DNA from: Rhizobium sp. Root1334
GTDB taxonomy: Bacteria; Pseudomonadota; Alphaproteobacteria; Rhizobiales; Rhizobiaceae
Assembly: GCF_001426665.1 (NCBI RefSeq)
Contig: NZ_LMEY01000031.1
Location: 148,173-201,748 of the forward strand
Direction: 5' to 3'
DNA length: 53,576 bases
Shown: positions 17,845-26,793 of the stretch, one piece after another
Numbering within the stretch: the first letter of the stretch is position 1
Layout of the letters: every line of letters starts with the position of its first letter
Program-made: the position numbers and the translations under genes
The notes under the pieces: model-generated
What the model was told of the DNA's origin: nothing
Database searches by the model: none
The model's input: the letters and a program-made list of their open reading frames with translations, nothing else

Positions 17845-18870
17845 TTATCCTTGCTCTCGCAGACGGGCAAAGCGCTCGCTGAGCGCTGGGAGTTCCGCCT
17901 CAATAAACTTCAAAAATTCGATCCCGACTGAACCTTCGGCGGAAATTCGAACCTCTTTCGAGGAGACCAATAGTGCACCGAGCCGTGTGCCTGCCTTATC
18001 CGTGATCGGGCTGGGTTCGCGGCGAGCGCCGGACGCTGGCTTGATGACGTTCAGCACGCGCTGGAACCTCTGATCGGAAGTCTCGGCCTCGCCATCCTTC
18101 TTTGCCAACACCGCCCGCATGGCCTCAAGCGTTCCCGAGCCGCCGGCAACCGTCTTGGCAAGTTCAAGCCAGCGCGGCCGTCCTATTTTCGGTGCGCGAC
18201 CGATGGCCTCGATAATATCTGCCGGAACAATTCTGTAGACATTCCGCATACGAGCGAGTTCGGCATCTTCGATGGAGAGCGCAGCGTAGATGTGACGTGC
18301 CTTAATTCCGGCATCATCCATTCGCGACGCAAATAGGGCGCGCTCAATCCAGGTCAGGTCTTGGCGGCCTGCGTTTTCGATACCCTGGGCGAGGACGAGA
18401 TCGAGGTCGGAAATTTCGACCTCGATAGCTTGAACTGGCTTGTTGAGCTGTTTGGCTGCGAGCCAACGCCGATGCCCGTAGACAATCTGGTAGCGGCCGG
18501 GCGATGATGGGTGTTTTCGGACCTGAACTGGAACCTTCTGCCCCTCGGTCTCTATCGACCGCTTGAACACTTCAAAGCTCGCTCCATCATCATCCGGCAG
18601 TCTGTCCGGATAAGGGGAGGGGTCGATAAGCGATGGATCCAACTCGCGAACCGTACCGCCACCTGCCTCAACGAGAGCCTTCAAACGATCCCGCTCTGAT
18701 CTGATATCGTCGATCGCACGGTGAGCTGCACCGATGACACCGGCTCCGACACGATTGCTGGGCGAGGGGGCAGGGGCCGCTGGCTGCTGGTCGTCTGTCA
18801 GCTCGTTCTCCAGTGCGGCAGACAGCAGCCCGAAATTGGCGACGATCGACTTGCGAGGAGATTTGCTCAT
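17845..18870 (-). CDS. repB: Plasmid partitioning protein RepB (ParB family)
   Basis: A centromere-binding protein of 341 residues, typical of RepB. The ParB/Srx-type N-terminal domain (about 75-170) has the nucleotide-binding motifs YGHRRWLAA (GxRR box) and ENAGRQDL (ENxxR box), consistent with the CTP switch of ParB proteins. The helix-turn-helix region follows (about 175-235) and a dimerisation end. The start at 18870 overlaps the repA stop by 4 bases (ATGA), so RepA and RepB are translationally coupled. It should bind the palindromes at 16382 and 17829 and recruit RepA for segregation. Confidence 0.93.
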   Translation of the reverse strand: MSKSPRKSIVANFGLLSAALENELTDDQQPAAPAPSPSNRVGAGVIGAAHRAIDDIRSERDRLKALVEAGGGTVRELDPSLIDPSPYPDRLPDDDGASFEVFKRSIETEGQKVPVQVRKHPSSPGRYQIVYGHRRWLAAKQLNKPVQAIEVEISDLDLVLAQGIENAGRQDLTWIERALFASRMDDAGIKARHIYAALSIEDAELARMRNVYRIVPADIIEAIGRAPKIGRPRWLELAKTVAGGSGTLEAMRAVLAKKDGEAETSDQRFQRVLNVIKPASGARREPSPITDKAGTRLGALLVSSKEVRISAEGSVGIEFLKFIEAELPALSERFARLREQG

Positions 18871-20090
18871 GTCCGCCCCCAGCTGTCGTTGATGAGCCGA
18901 ACAATTGAGTCATTCACGGCATCCACCGCTTCGCGAGCACGCTTGTGCGTATCGCGCCCGATATGTCCCATCTCAAGCTCGTATATCGACCTTTTTGCCA
19001 AGCCAGCGGCCTCAACGGCTGTACTTTCGATGGCCGTCGGCAACAACACGTCTGCACCGAATAAATGCCGGAGCATCGCGACCACTTGCGATTGGGGTGC
19101 GTCATTTGGGTTGTGACGTGTGACGAGGTAACGGATGAAGTCCTGGTCTAACTGGGCACCGTTCTCATTCAGAACGCTAATCAGGTCGCCCATCATGAGA
19201 AGGAACTGGCTCATCGACGCCACGTCCAGCATGGCTGGATGGACGGTGATGATCATGCTGGTGGCGGCGTAAATCGCGCTCAAGGTCAGAAAGCCGAGCG
19301 ACGGCGGAGTGTCAAGAATTACAACGTCGTAGTCAGCCTCGACTTCCGACAGGGCAAGTTTCAGCCTCTCGAAGAAAATTGCGCCAGGGTTGGATTTGTT
19401 CGCCAGCATCCGCGGCGTTTCGTGCTCATACTCCATGACTTCTAGATTGCCAGGGATGAGGTCGATGCCATCGAAATATGTCTTGCGAATAATATCGCGG
19501 ATTGGACGGCGCTCGGCTTCGTCGTAGCGCAGAGCGGCATAGATCGTTTCATTCGATCCAACATCGATCTCCGGCTGGGCGCCGAACAATGCCGACAGGG
19601 ATGCCTGCGGGTCCAGGTCCAATGCGAGGACGCGGTAGCCATGAAGAGCGAGATAGTGCGCAAGGTGAACACATGTCGTCGTTTTCGCGCTCCCGCCCTT
19701 GAAGTTGGCTATCGCAAGCACTTGAAGGTGCTCGCCGGCCTGACGGCGAGGGAGGAATCGCAACGCATCCAAGGGCTTCTGCTTGGCAAATAGCTCGCGC
19801 AATTCATTGATCTGAGGTAGCGTGTAGACGCGATGGTTATTCTCTAGCCGGCTGGGAACCGGCCCGCGCCCTTCAGTGGACATGAGCTTCAGGGTTGAAT
19901 CAGGTATTGACGTCAATTTCGACACTTCGTTGGTCAAAAATGGACGGAGCGCCTTTTCCGATTTTGGCGGATACATGCGAGTTCTGAGTTGCTGCAGTTG
20001 CCCGGACAGAAGCCCTGCATGGCGCGTGATTTTGCTGCCAGCATCTTCCTTCGAACCGACACTTGATTCCACTCGATTTGCTATCGCCAT
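18867..20090 (-). CDS. repA: Plasmid partitioning ATPase RepA (ParA family)
   Basis: A ParA-type ATPase of 407 residues. An N-terminal DNA-binding region (about 45-95) contains FLTNEVSKLTSIPDSTLKLM and ENNHRVYTLPQINELRELF, as in other RepA proteins. The deviant Walker A is KGGSAKTT at about 131-138, LALDLDPQASLS follows as A', and VVILDTPPSLGFLTL is Walker B. The ATG at 20090 has a GAGGAACAG ribosome site; an upstream in-frame start at 20159 adds 23 unmatched residues. It works with RepB in segregation and as auto-repressor of the operon. First gene of the operon; promoter expected within 20091-20260. Confidence 0.93.
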   Translation of the reverse strand: MAIANRVESSVGSKEDAGSKITRHAGLLSGQLQQLRTRMYPPKSEKALRPFLTNEVSKLTSIPDSTLKLMSTEGRGPVPSRLENNHRVYTLPQINELRELFAKQKPLDALRFLPRRQAGEHLQVLAIANFKGGSAKTTTCVHLAHYLALHGYRVLALDLDPQASLSALFGAQPEIDVGSNETIYAALRYDEAERRPIRDIIRKTYFDGIDLIPGNLEVMEYEHETPRMLANKSNPGAIFFERLKLALSEVEADYDVVILDTPPSLGFLTLSAIYAATSMIITVHPAMLDVASMSQFLLMMGDLISVLNENGAQLDQDFIRYLVTRHNPNDAPQSQVVAMLRHLFGADVLLPTAIESTAVEAAGLAKRSIYELEMGHIGRDTHKRAREAVDAVNDSIVRLINDSWGRT

Positions 20091-20910
20091 CTGTTCCTCT
20101 TGTCGGTCTTTCGTCGGTTTGCCGGTTGGTTCCCGCCAAGATAGAACACGATTCTGCAAATCCGTCCAGACGTTTAAGGTTAACAGACGGTTAACGGGAG
20201 TAGGGCGCTTTGCACAAGCAAACCGATTTTCTTGTTACCTGCGCAGGAGTTAACCGGACCCACCAGCACCCGGATCTCGGTTGGTTTGCCGTAATTGCTG
20301 GTATCTGTCGGCGCGCGAATGCCGGTTGAGTCTCGATAGGCTCGACCTGGCGCACTTGGGACAGGTGGTATGTTCATGTCAGGCCACGCCGCCGTACGTT
20401 ATCCCGTATTTTGATAACATTTCAGCGAGTTGGCTTCAGTGTCTCTGCTGCATCACGAAGGTGCATCGTCATCATTCCGCACCGTTTTAAATGTGGTTAG
20501 GGGAGGGGTGAACGAAGCACCGCCCATTGGTTCACAAGGAGGAAGTCAGGCCCGACCAGGCGGCTTTGGAGCAGTCCTGAGAGATTTTCGATGCGCCACG
20601 GTTCTTCTGTTTCAGAACAGCCGCCGGAATCAGAATGGATGACCTTCAGTTCGCGTATTCGACAGATAGCGGCATGCGTAGCCCCGGCACCGGCCATTGT
20701 GATTACCACGGCCAAAACTGCTTTTGCGACCACGGAACCTGATCCGACGGCCGGAAAAGGCCGAATTTTCTGGGGTAACGGTGGCTATCTCGCTTGCGGG
20801 GTGGATGGAAATTCACTGGAATAAGGACCGCTGGAAAGAGGTGATTAACCTTTATTTTCTATTGAAAAGGGTGTGCCCATTGCGCGTGAATTTTGAGTGA
20901 GCAGGTCCCT
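20091..20910. other. Divergent intergenic region between repA and ftsK-like gene
   Basis: About 820 bases that should hold the repABC promoter and that of the translocase gene. Near repA are two repeated GTTAAC sites (20179-20184 and 20190-20195) and a partly symmetric block at 20234-20254 centred on the perfect palindrome CCTGCGCAGG; these are candidate RepA/RepB binding sites. A 77-codon frame at 20591-20824 on the plus strand lacks a clear ribosome site or family match, and I do not call it a gene. Confidence 0.5.
20234..20254. promoter_or_regulatory. Dyad upstream of repA (possible RepA/RepB operator)
   Basis: GTTACC and AGTTAAC ends surround the perfect palindrome CCTGCGCAGG (20238-20247), about 145 bases upstream of the repA start. 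Auto-repression of repABC by RepA, helped by RepB, acts at a dyad near the promoter in studied plasmids. The pattern does not fit the parS consensus well, so it is more likely an operator. Confidence 0.4.
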
Positions 20911-23421
20911 ATGCGTCTTTCCCGAACCAATTTTTCGAACGGCTTCGATAACACAGGAGATCAGCCCGCAGACCCGGAAAATCGTCTGGGAAAAGCGGAG
21001 CCCCAGCGCCGGATCTACGGCGCTCCCGTCGATGTGAAAAGCGACGAAGGTCCATTTGAGCCCGATACGGACGCGATGGCTGAGATCGAAGGGCGGGGGG
21101 ATGCACCCGTTTGGCAGAGTGCCTTTGTGCTTGGACCGAATGTGCGTTTTACCCGAACACCGGAGAGTGTCTATTCGAAACGGCCCGCGAGTGATGCAAG
21201 CAAGGAACCGGAAGGCATTCGCCCGGTTGAACAGGCGGTTTCCGAAGCGGTGGAGACTGTCACTGTAATCGCAGAACAATTGCCGGTCATCGAGCCCGTC
21301 GCTGAGGAAGCGACGGTTGTATCCGGCGTTCAATTGCTTTCACTTCGTCTGAGGCAGGAGCTTGAGACATCGCTGACCGAACCAGCGGCGGCCGAATATA
21401 CAGGCCTTGCCGATATCGACTTGGCATGCTTTCCGGCGGAACAGGAGCCGGTGGCTCTAGATGTTCCGGAAACGGCGATCAGACATGCCAGTTCCTTCCA
21501 GCACGTCTCCGACGAAGTGTTTTGGAACACCCTGGATATGGAAGCTGATATTACGGCTCTGGCGCCACTCGTGCATTGGCAGCCCCCGGAGGTTCATTCT
21601 CCGGCCGGTTCGGTAACTGCGCTCTACCGCGAGATCGGGATCAGGGCGTCCGAGCGCCGCGTGGTTGCGCCAGTCACTAACCGTCCTGCACCCCTTGTGA
21701 CCCCCGCGCCAATCATCGAAGAAATCCGACCGGTTGTGGCCGAGGCCGCAAGTCCTGCCGAAGCTGTACGTGTCGCAAAGCCGCCGGTGGCGGTTTCCAG
21801 GCCGATCCGGGCCGTCCGTCCCGATACGTTCGTAACTATCCCGGAAATGACGGCAGAACCCGGTGCAGCTGAATATGTCTTCCCCCCGATAGACCTCCTG
21901 CAGGAGCCGTCCGTCCAGGAAACGGCCGTTATCACCCAGGAAGCGCTGGAGCAGAGTGCTGGCCTGCTCGAAAGTGTGCTTGAGGATTTTGGCGTCCGCG
22001 GCGAGATCATCGATGTTCGCCCAGGCCCCGTCGTTACACTTTACGAATTCGAACCGGCGCCAGGCGTGAAATCGTCGCGCGTCATCGGCCTTGCCGACGA
22101 CATCGCCCGGTCGATGTCGGCGCTCTCGGCCCGCGTGGCCGTCGTACCCGGCCGCAATGTCATCGGTATCGAACTGCCGAACCCGGTGCGCGAAACGGTG
22201 TATTTCCGCGAGTTGATCGAGTCTGAAAACTACGAGGAAACACGCTTCAAGCTGGCGCTTTGCCTCGGCAAGACCATCGGCGGCGAACCGGTGATCGCGG
22301 AACTCGCCAAGATGCCGCATCTGCTGGTCGCGGGCACGACGGGTTCTGGCAAATCGGTGGCGATCAACACGATGATCCTGTCCTTGCTCTACCGGCTGAA
22401 GCCGGAGGAATGCCGGCTGATCATGGTCGATCCGAAGATGCTGGAACTGTCGGTCTATGACGGCATACCGCATCTCCTGACACCTGTGGTCACCGACCCG
22501 AAAAAGGCGGTGATGGCACTGAAATGGGCCGTGCGCGAAATGGAAGACCGTTACCGCAAGATGTCGCGCCTTGGCGTGCGCAATATCGACGGCTACAACG
22601 CGCGTGCTGCAATGGCCCGCTCAAAGGGCGAAACAATCCTATGTAGTGTCCAGACGGGCTTTGACCGCTCGACCGGCGAGCCGATCTTCGAACAGGAGGA
22701 AATGGATCTCGCCCCGATGCCCTATATCGTGGTCATCGTTGATGAGATGGCTGACTTGATGATGGTCGCCGGCAAGGAGATCGAGGGCGCGATCCAGCGC
22801 CTGGCGCAGATGGCCCGTGCCGCGGGTATCCACCTGATCATGGCAACGCAGCGCCCGTCGGTTGACGTCATCACCGGCACGATCAAGGCAAACTTCCCGA
22901 CCCGGATTTCCTTCCAGGTCACTTCGAAGATCGACAGCCGCACCATTTTGGGCGAGCAGGGGGCCGAGCATCTGCTGGGGCAGGGCGACATGCTGCACAT
23001 GGTGGGCGGCGGCCGGATCGCCCGCGTTCACGGACCGTTTGTCTCCGACGAGGAAGTCGAAAAGGTCGTCGCGCATCTGAAGACGCAAGGCCGTCCGGAA
23101 TATCTGGGCACCGTGACAGAGGATGCGGAGGAAATGGACGCGACAGCCGAAGAGGACGCTGCGGTGTTCGACAAGGGGGCAATGGCAGAAGAGGATGGCA
23201 ACGACCTCTACGACAAGGCGGTCAAGGTCGTGCTACGCGACAAGAAGTGCTCCACGTCCTACATCCAGCGTCGCCTGCAGATAGGCTACAACAGAGCAGC
23301 CTCCCTGGTCGAACGGATGGAGCGGGAAGGACTGGTGGGATCGGCAAATCATGTCGGCAAACGGTCGATCTTGTCGGCAGGCCGCGAAGTCGCCGAAATG
23401 CCAACCGGTGACGAGGAATAA
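20911..23421 (+). CDS. FtsK/SpoIIIE-type DNA translocase without membrane domain
   Basis: An 836-residue ATP-driven double-stranded DNA pump. No hydrophobic helices are visible at the N-terminus; residues 1-340 are an acidic, Pro/Val/Ala/Glu-rich linker. The alpha domain starts near 341 (VITQEALEQSAGLLESVLED), the motor has Walker A GTTGSGKS near 475 and Walker B YIVVIVDEMADL near 610, and the C-terminal winged-helix gamma domain that reads KOPS-like sequences is at about 763-815 (DDLYDKAVKVVLRDKKCSTS then YIQRRLQIGYNRAASLV). ATG at 20911 is preferred (AGCAGG upstream) over TTG at 20893. It is divergent from repA. Chromosomal FtsK has four membrane helices; this one should be soluble. A role in clearing or resolving this replicon is inferred. 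Confidence 0.87.
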   Translation: MRLSRTNFSNGFDNTGDQPADPENRLGKAEPQRRIYGAPVDVKSDEGPFEPDTDAMAEIEGRGDAPVWQSAFVLGPNVRFTRTPESVYSKRPASDASKEPEGIRPVEQAVSEAVETVTVIAEQLPVIEPVAEEATVVSGVQLLSLRLRQELETSLTEPAAAEYTGLADIDLACFPAEQEPVALDVPETAIRHASSFQHVSDEVFWNTLDMEADITALAPLVHWQPPEVHSPAGSVTALYREIGIRASERRVVAPVTNRPAPLVTPAPIIEEIRPVVAEAASPAEAVRVAKPPVAVSRPIRAVRPDTFVTIPEMTAEPGAAEYVFPPIDLLQEPSVQETAVITQEALEQSAGLLESVLEDFGVRGEIIDVRPGPVVTLYEFEPAPGVKSSRVIGLADDIARSMSALSARVAVVPGRNVIGIELPNPVRETVYFRELIESENYEETRFKLALCLGKTIGGEPVIAELAKMPHLLVAGTTGSGKSVAINTMILSLLYRLKPEECRLIMVDPKMLELSVYDGIPHLLTPVVTDPKKAVMALKWAVREMEDRYRKMSRLGVRNIDGYNARAAMARSKGETILCSVQTGFDRSTGEPIFEQEEMDLAPMPYIVVIVDEMADLMMVAGKEIEGAIQRLAQMARAAGIHLIMATQRPSVDVITGTIKANFPTRISFQVTSKIDSRTILGEQGAEHLLGQGDMLHMVGGGRIARVHGPFVSDEEVEKVVAHLKTQGRPEYLGTVTEDAEEMDATAEEDAAVFDKGAMAEEDGNDLYDKAVKVVLRDKKCSTSYIQRRLQIGYNRAASLVERMEREGLVGSANHVGKRSILSAGREVAEMPTGDEE

Positions 23422-23429
23422 GCGGGATG

Positions 23430-23465
23430 GCGCTCTGCAGTGTACCAAGCAGGGCGCTTCTTGTG
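23430..23465 (+). terminator. Terminator after the translocase gene
   Basis: GCGCTCTGC and GCAGGGCGC pair over 9 positions (one G-U) around a 10-base loop, 8 bases after the translocase stop, followed by TTCTTGT. The T-run is interrupted, so strength is moderate. Confidence 0.6.
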
Positions 23466-23759
23466 GTATGAATGTGTCGAGTTGAGTTGGTTGAAAGGCA
23501 CGGTCCAGCGGCCGTGCAGTTGCTGGCGCATTGTGTTTAGAGCGCCAAAAGGAGATCAACTCAGATGCAGTTAGCGGGCCGGAAAATCCGAGTTGTGGCT
23601 GGACAATACCGTGATCAATAACGATATTATCGATCTTTTTTACAAGAAAACAACCGGTGCGGATTTCTATCATATTGGCGACATAAAACGCACATAGCGG
23701 ATCGCCATGAACATCATGGCGTTGGTTCGCCCGGGTCAGTCGCGAATGCGTGATCACAA
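23466..23759. other. Intergenic stretch, no gene seen
   Basis: About 290 bases between the translocase terminator and the IS6 remnant. Short frames only; nothing recognised. Confidence 0.5.
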
Positions 23760-23971
23760 TGCGCAGCCAAGCCCTAGCAATAGAAAGTTATCTCAGCCTC
23801 TGCCGCACACCGCCAAGCCAGGTTGAGGCAACCGGTATCCCGGCGATCTGGTTGGTGGCAACTTCCATTGGATCGGCATCAGTGCCTACGCAGCCGCTTT
23901 TCAAACCCATGCGTGTGTTGCTGTATCCAACGATAGATCGTGGAATGATCGGCTGGTATGCCAAGTTCATC

Positions 23972-25329
23972 GATCGTGTCCCAGCGCGTGGTGTAGCTGG
24001 ATTTCATAGCCATCGGTGATTTCCGGTAGGGTCGGGTTGCTTAGATCCAACCTGAAGGACACCACCGATGACCGACGACATGATGAACCTGCGCTCACTC
24101 GTTGAGAAGAGCGCCGACGCCGATTTGCTACGCGAGATGATCGGCTTTGCTGCCGAGAAGCTGATGGCGCTGGAAGTCGGGGCGAAGACCGGCGCGGGCT
24201 ACGGCGAGAAGAATGGCTTTCGACTTGCCCAGCGCAACGGCTATCGCGACCGGGACTGGGAGACGCGGGCTGGCACAGTCGAGCTTCGCATTCCCAAGCT
24301 TCGCACAGGCAGCTATTTCCCGAGCTTTCTGGAGCCGCGCCGCATGGCCGAGAAGGCCCTGACTGCTGTGATCCAGGAGGCTTTTATCCAGGGCGTTTCG
24401 ACCCGATCCGTCGATGACCTCGTCAAGGCGATGGGCATGAGCGGCATCTCCAAGAGCCAGGTGTCCCGGCTCTGCGAGGAGATCGACGACAAGGTCAAAG
24501 CCTTCCTCGACCGCCCCATCGAGGGCGAATGGCCCTATTTGTGGATCGATGCCACCTATCTGAAGGTTCGTCGCGGCGGGCGCATCGTCTCTGTTGCCGT
24601 CATCATCGCGGTGGGCGTCAACACCGACGGCCGACGCGAAGTGCTCGGCATGGAAATCGGGACATCCGAGGCAGAAGCGATCTGGACGGAATTCCTGCGC
24701 AAGCTGACAAGAAGAGGCCTGCGCGGCGTCAAGCTCGCCGTCTCCGATGCGCATGAGGGCATCAAGGCCGCAGTGTCGAAGGTGCTTTCCGCCACCTGGC
24801 AGAGGTGCAGGGTCCACTTCATGCGCAATGCGCTTGCCCATGCCGGAAAGAGCGGACGACGCGTCGTGTCCGCCTTCATTGCCACGGCATTTGCTCAGGA
24901 CACGCCAGAAGCGGCAAGCGCTCAATGGCGCAATGTCGCCGGCCAGATCAGGCCGAAGGTGCCGAAGCTTGCAACCCTCATGGACAGCGCCGAGCAGGAC
25001 GTGCTCGCCTATATGACCTTTCCCAAGGCCCACTGGACCAAGCTGCACTCGACCAACCCGATCGAGCGATTGAACGGCGAGATCAAGCGGCGGACAGAGG
25101 TCGTCGGCATCTTTCCCAACGATGAAGCCATCGTGCGCCTGGTCGGCGCGCTGCTGCTCGAACAGAACGATGAATGGGCTGTCCAGCGATCCCGCTACAT
25201 GACACTTGAGACAATCGCCACGATGAGCGATGATCCCCTCATCAGCCTGCCAGCCGCAAGCTGACACTCATCCGGCCCTCTGGGATGAGCCGTGGTCGTC
25301 TAAGCTACACCACGTCATGGGACACGATC
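23972..25329 (+). mobile_element. Complete IS256-family insertion sequence with target duplication
   Basis: The element is 1358 bp. The left end (23972-23998) and right end (25303-25329) form 27-bp inverted repeats starting GATCGTGTCCCA, with 3 central mismatches. The flanks carry an exact 8-bp direct repeat AGTTCATC (23964-23971 and 25330-25337), as IS256 elements produce. Everything between is the single transposase gene and short leaders. Intact ends, target repeats and an undamaged transposase suggest a recent, possibly active insertion. Confidence 0.93.
24068..25264 (+). CDS. IS256-family (mutator-type) transposase
   Basis: A 398-residue DDE transposase of normal length for the family. 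The catalytic acids lie in LWIDATYLKVR (first Asp), LAVSDAHEGIK (second Asp) and NPIERLNGEIKRR (Glu). The CRVHFMRNAL block between them is typical of IS256/Mutator transposases. The start MTDDMMNLRSLVEKSADADL has weak upstream ribosome features (CTGAAGGAC). The gene fills the element between its inverted repeats. No frameshift or internal stop. Confidence 0.95.
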   Translation: MTDDMMNLRSLVEKSADADLLREMIGFAAEKLMALEVGAKTGAGYGEKNGFRLAQRNGYRDRDWETRAGTVELRIPKLRTGSYFPSFLEPRRMAEKALTAVIQEAFIQGVSTRSVDDLVKAMGMSGISKSQVSRLCEEIDDKVKAFLDRPIEGEWPYLWIDATYLKVRRGGRIVSVAVIIAVGVNTDGRREVLGMEIGTSEAEAIWTEFLRKLTRRGLRGVKLAVSDAHEGIKAAVSKVLSATWQRCRVHFMRNALAHAGKSGRRVVSAFIATAFAQDTPEAASAQWRNVAGQIRPKVPKLATLMDSAEQDVLAYMTFPKAHWTKLHSTNPIERLNGEIKRRTEVVGIFPNDEAIVRLVGALLLEQNDEWAVQRSRYMTLETIATMSDDPLISLPAAS

Positions 25330-25609
25330 AGTTCATCTATCAACTGGTCAAGGTCACGCAGGATGTGACGGCATAGCGGAATGGACCGCGCGAACTGAAG
25401 AACCTGCAGCGATATCTCGCGTAACAAAAGCACGTCAACGTGATAGGGATCGGCTTACGCGGGAAACATCGGGGCCAGCGGTCACCACACGTCGCGTAAA
25501 AAGGCCGGAGACAAGACTGCGCCCGATCCGCAAAGCTTCCATACCGGCCGAAGTCACATTGCCAAACTGGCGCCATCCAGGCATGACGTCACTCGGGCCA
25601 CCGTTCCAT

Positions 25610-26350
25610 TTATCGTCCGGCGGATTCGTGGAGGCTGCGAAACCTTGCCGCGGCCTCTGTCCTGTTGTGAACTCCCAACTTCCGAATGATGTGGTGCAGG
25701 TGGATTTTGACGGTATGCTCGGACAGTCCACACTCGGCAGCAATCAACTTGTTTTGGAGACCGTGAGAAACCATTCCGAGTATCTGCGATTCGCGGGTGG
25801 TTAGTTCTGCCATATTGGCAGTTTGGCTCTGGGCAACGCCATCTTTTGCATAAGGGGCATTCTGGCCGCGGAATTTTGCCTGAAGGATCAATCCGGGAGG
25901 CAGGTACTCCCCGCCACACAGCAGCAAGCGTACGATTGACAACCAGACATCGAGCCGGAGGTCCATTGGTAGCACACTGCGAATGAGCGAAGAGGCAAGC
26001 ACATCGCTCAGGGACGTGACCAAGACTTTATCATAGGGCTCTATAACGGCGGCCAATGCGTGAGGATGCATGCGCAGGAGTTCCGCTGAGGCTGCTTCGG
26101 CTTTTCTCATCAAGGTTACATCGACCAGGATGAGTCCGACGGGATGAGCAAAGGCTGCACATGCACTTTCGACAGTATCAGTCTGTTCGACCCGTACCCA
26201 CGGGAACTCACGCTCAATCGCGTTGATAAGGGATTTTGAGACGCTCCCGCTGTTCGTCAGGATCAAAATGACGCGTTGTGGCTCAAGATGCCTTCTGGCT
26301 CCTGCGGCGTCATGCTCATTCCCGTCCAACAGCATCATATCTTTACCCAT
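25610..26350 (-). CDS. LuxR-type regulator with degenerate receiver domain
   Basis: A response-regulator-like protein of 246 residues from the ATG at 26350; a GTG at 26413 is the alternative start. The N-terminal half folds like a receiver (about 25-140), with Asp77 in GLILVDVTL at the phospho-acceptor place, but the acidic pair is replaced (ILTNSGS), so phosphorylation is doubtful. The C-terminal helix-turn-helix (about 180-236) reads LTTRESQILGMVSHGLQNKL then SEHTVKIHLHHIIRKLGVHN, typical of LuxR/FixJ. It is divergent from the exoF-like gene and is related in layout to the regulator at 44302. I infer control of exopolysaccharide genes. Confidence 0.82.
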   Translation of the reverse strand: MGKDMMLLDGNEHDAAGARRHLEPQRVILILTNSGSVSKSLINAIEREFPWVRVEQTDTVESACAAFAHPVGLILVDVTLMRKAEAASAELLRMHPHALAAVIEPYDKVLVTSLSDVLASSLIRSVLPMDLRLDVWLSIVRLLLCGGEYLPPGLILQAKFRGQNAPYAKDGVAQSQTANMAELTTRESQILGMVSHGLQNKLIAAECGLSEHTVKIHLHHIIRKLGVHNRTEAAARFRSLHESAGR

Positions 26351-26793
26351 CACTCTCAGTTCGCCTGCGCTGGTAATGGCTACAGAGCGAACGGAATCCA
26401 CGCGTCGGGGCACACTATCTTACGTCGCCAACATCCGCGACGGCCCAAAAGGGTTGAGACTGGACCGGCGATGTTCAATGCGCCCGGAGAGATTGCGGCA
26501 TGACCCTTATCCAAATGGACGAAGTGGGTAGCATACCCAGTCTCCCAGCGGTGGTAAGCACTTGTGTTCGTCCTTTACCTCTCGTCTACCGCCGTCCGCC
26601 TTTGGATCGGTCTAGATCAATCGATATAAATGCCATCATACCCACTGCGCGCCGTGCATTGCGTTCTCAACCATATTGATGAAGCAAAGCCGCCGCTCTT
26701 CCCCCTTCTCAATCTCTGTCCAATCGGCACACTGAAACCAGTTCGCTGCATCCCGTCCTGGGACAGTTTGGTGTTTTTAGCTTGGAGAATACA
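26351..26793. other. Divergent control region of the exopolysaccharide locus
   Basis: About 440 bases between the LuxR-type gene and the exoF-like gene, with no gene. It contains a perfect 15-bp dyad TGGGTA-GCA-TACCCA at 26525-26539, a candidate operator. Promoter elements could not be fixed by eye. Confidence 0.5.

Larger units (their letters stand above)
23760..25440 (-). pseudogene. IS6-family transposase remnant split by the IS256 element
   Basis: If the IS256 insertion and one copy of its target duplication are removed, the minus strand reads continuously through the junction: RHILRDLDQLIDELGIPADH followed by STIYRWIQQHTHGFEKRLRR. This is the N-terminal third of an IS6-family transposase (the vDHsTIYRW block is diagnostic). 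A stop at 23879-23881 and frameshifts end the match. The catalytic DDE region is not recognisable. The part upstream of the insertion lies at 25338-25440 and the part downstream at 23760-23971. The gene was already dead, or died, before or with the insertion. It differs from the IS6-type remnant at 4870. Confidence 0.72.

Noticed and set aside
20179..20195. GTTAAC repeated pair upstream of repA as parS
   Set aside because: The spacing and core do not fit GTTNNCNGCNGNNAAC; kept only as a possible operator component.
20591..20824. 77-codon frame between repA and the FtsK-like gene
   Set aside because: No clear ribosome site and no family match; a mildly hydrophobic middle part alone is not enough.
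21457..22473. 338-codon frame opposite the FtsK-like gene
   Set aside because: Antisense shadow of a gene with intact Walker motifs.
24128..25267. 379-codon frame opposite the IS256 transposase
   Set aside because: Antisense shadow; the transposase is intact on the plus strand.
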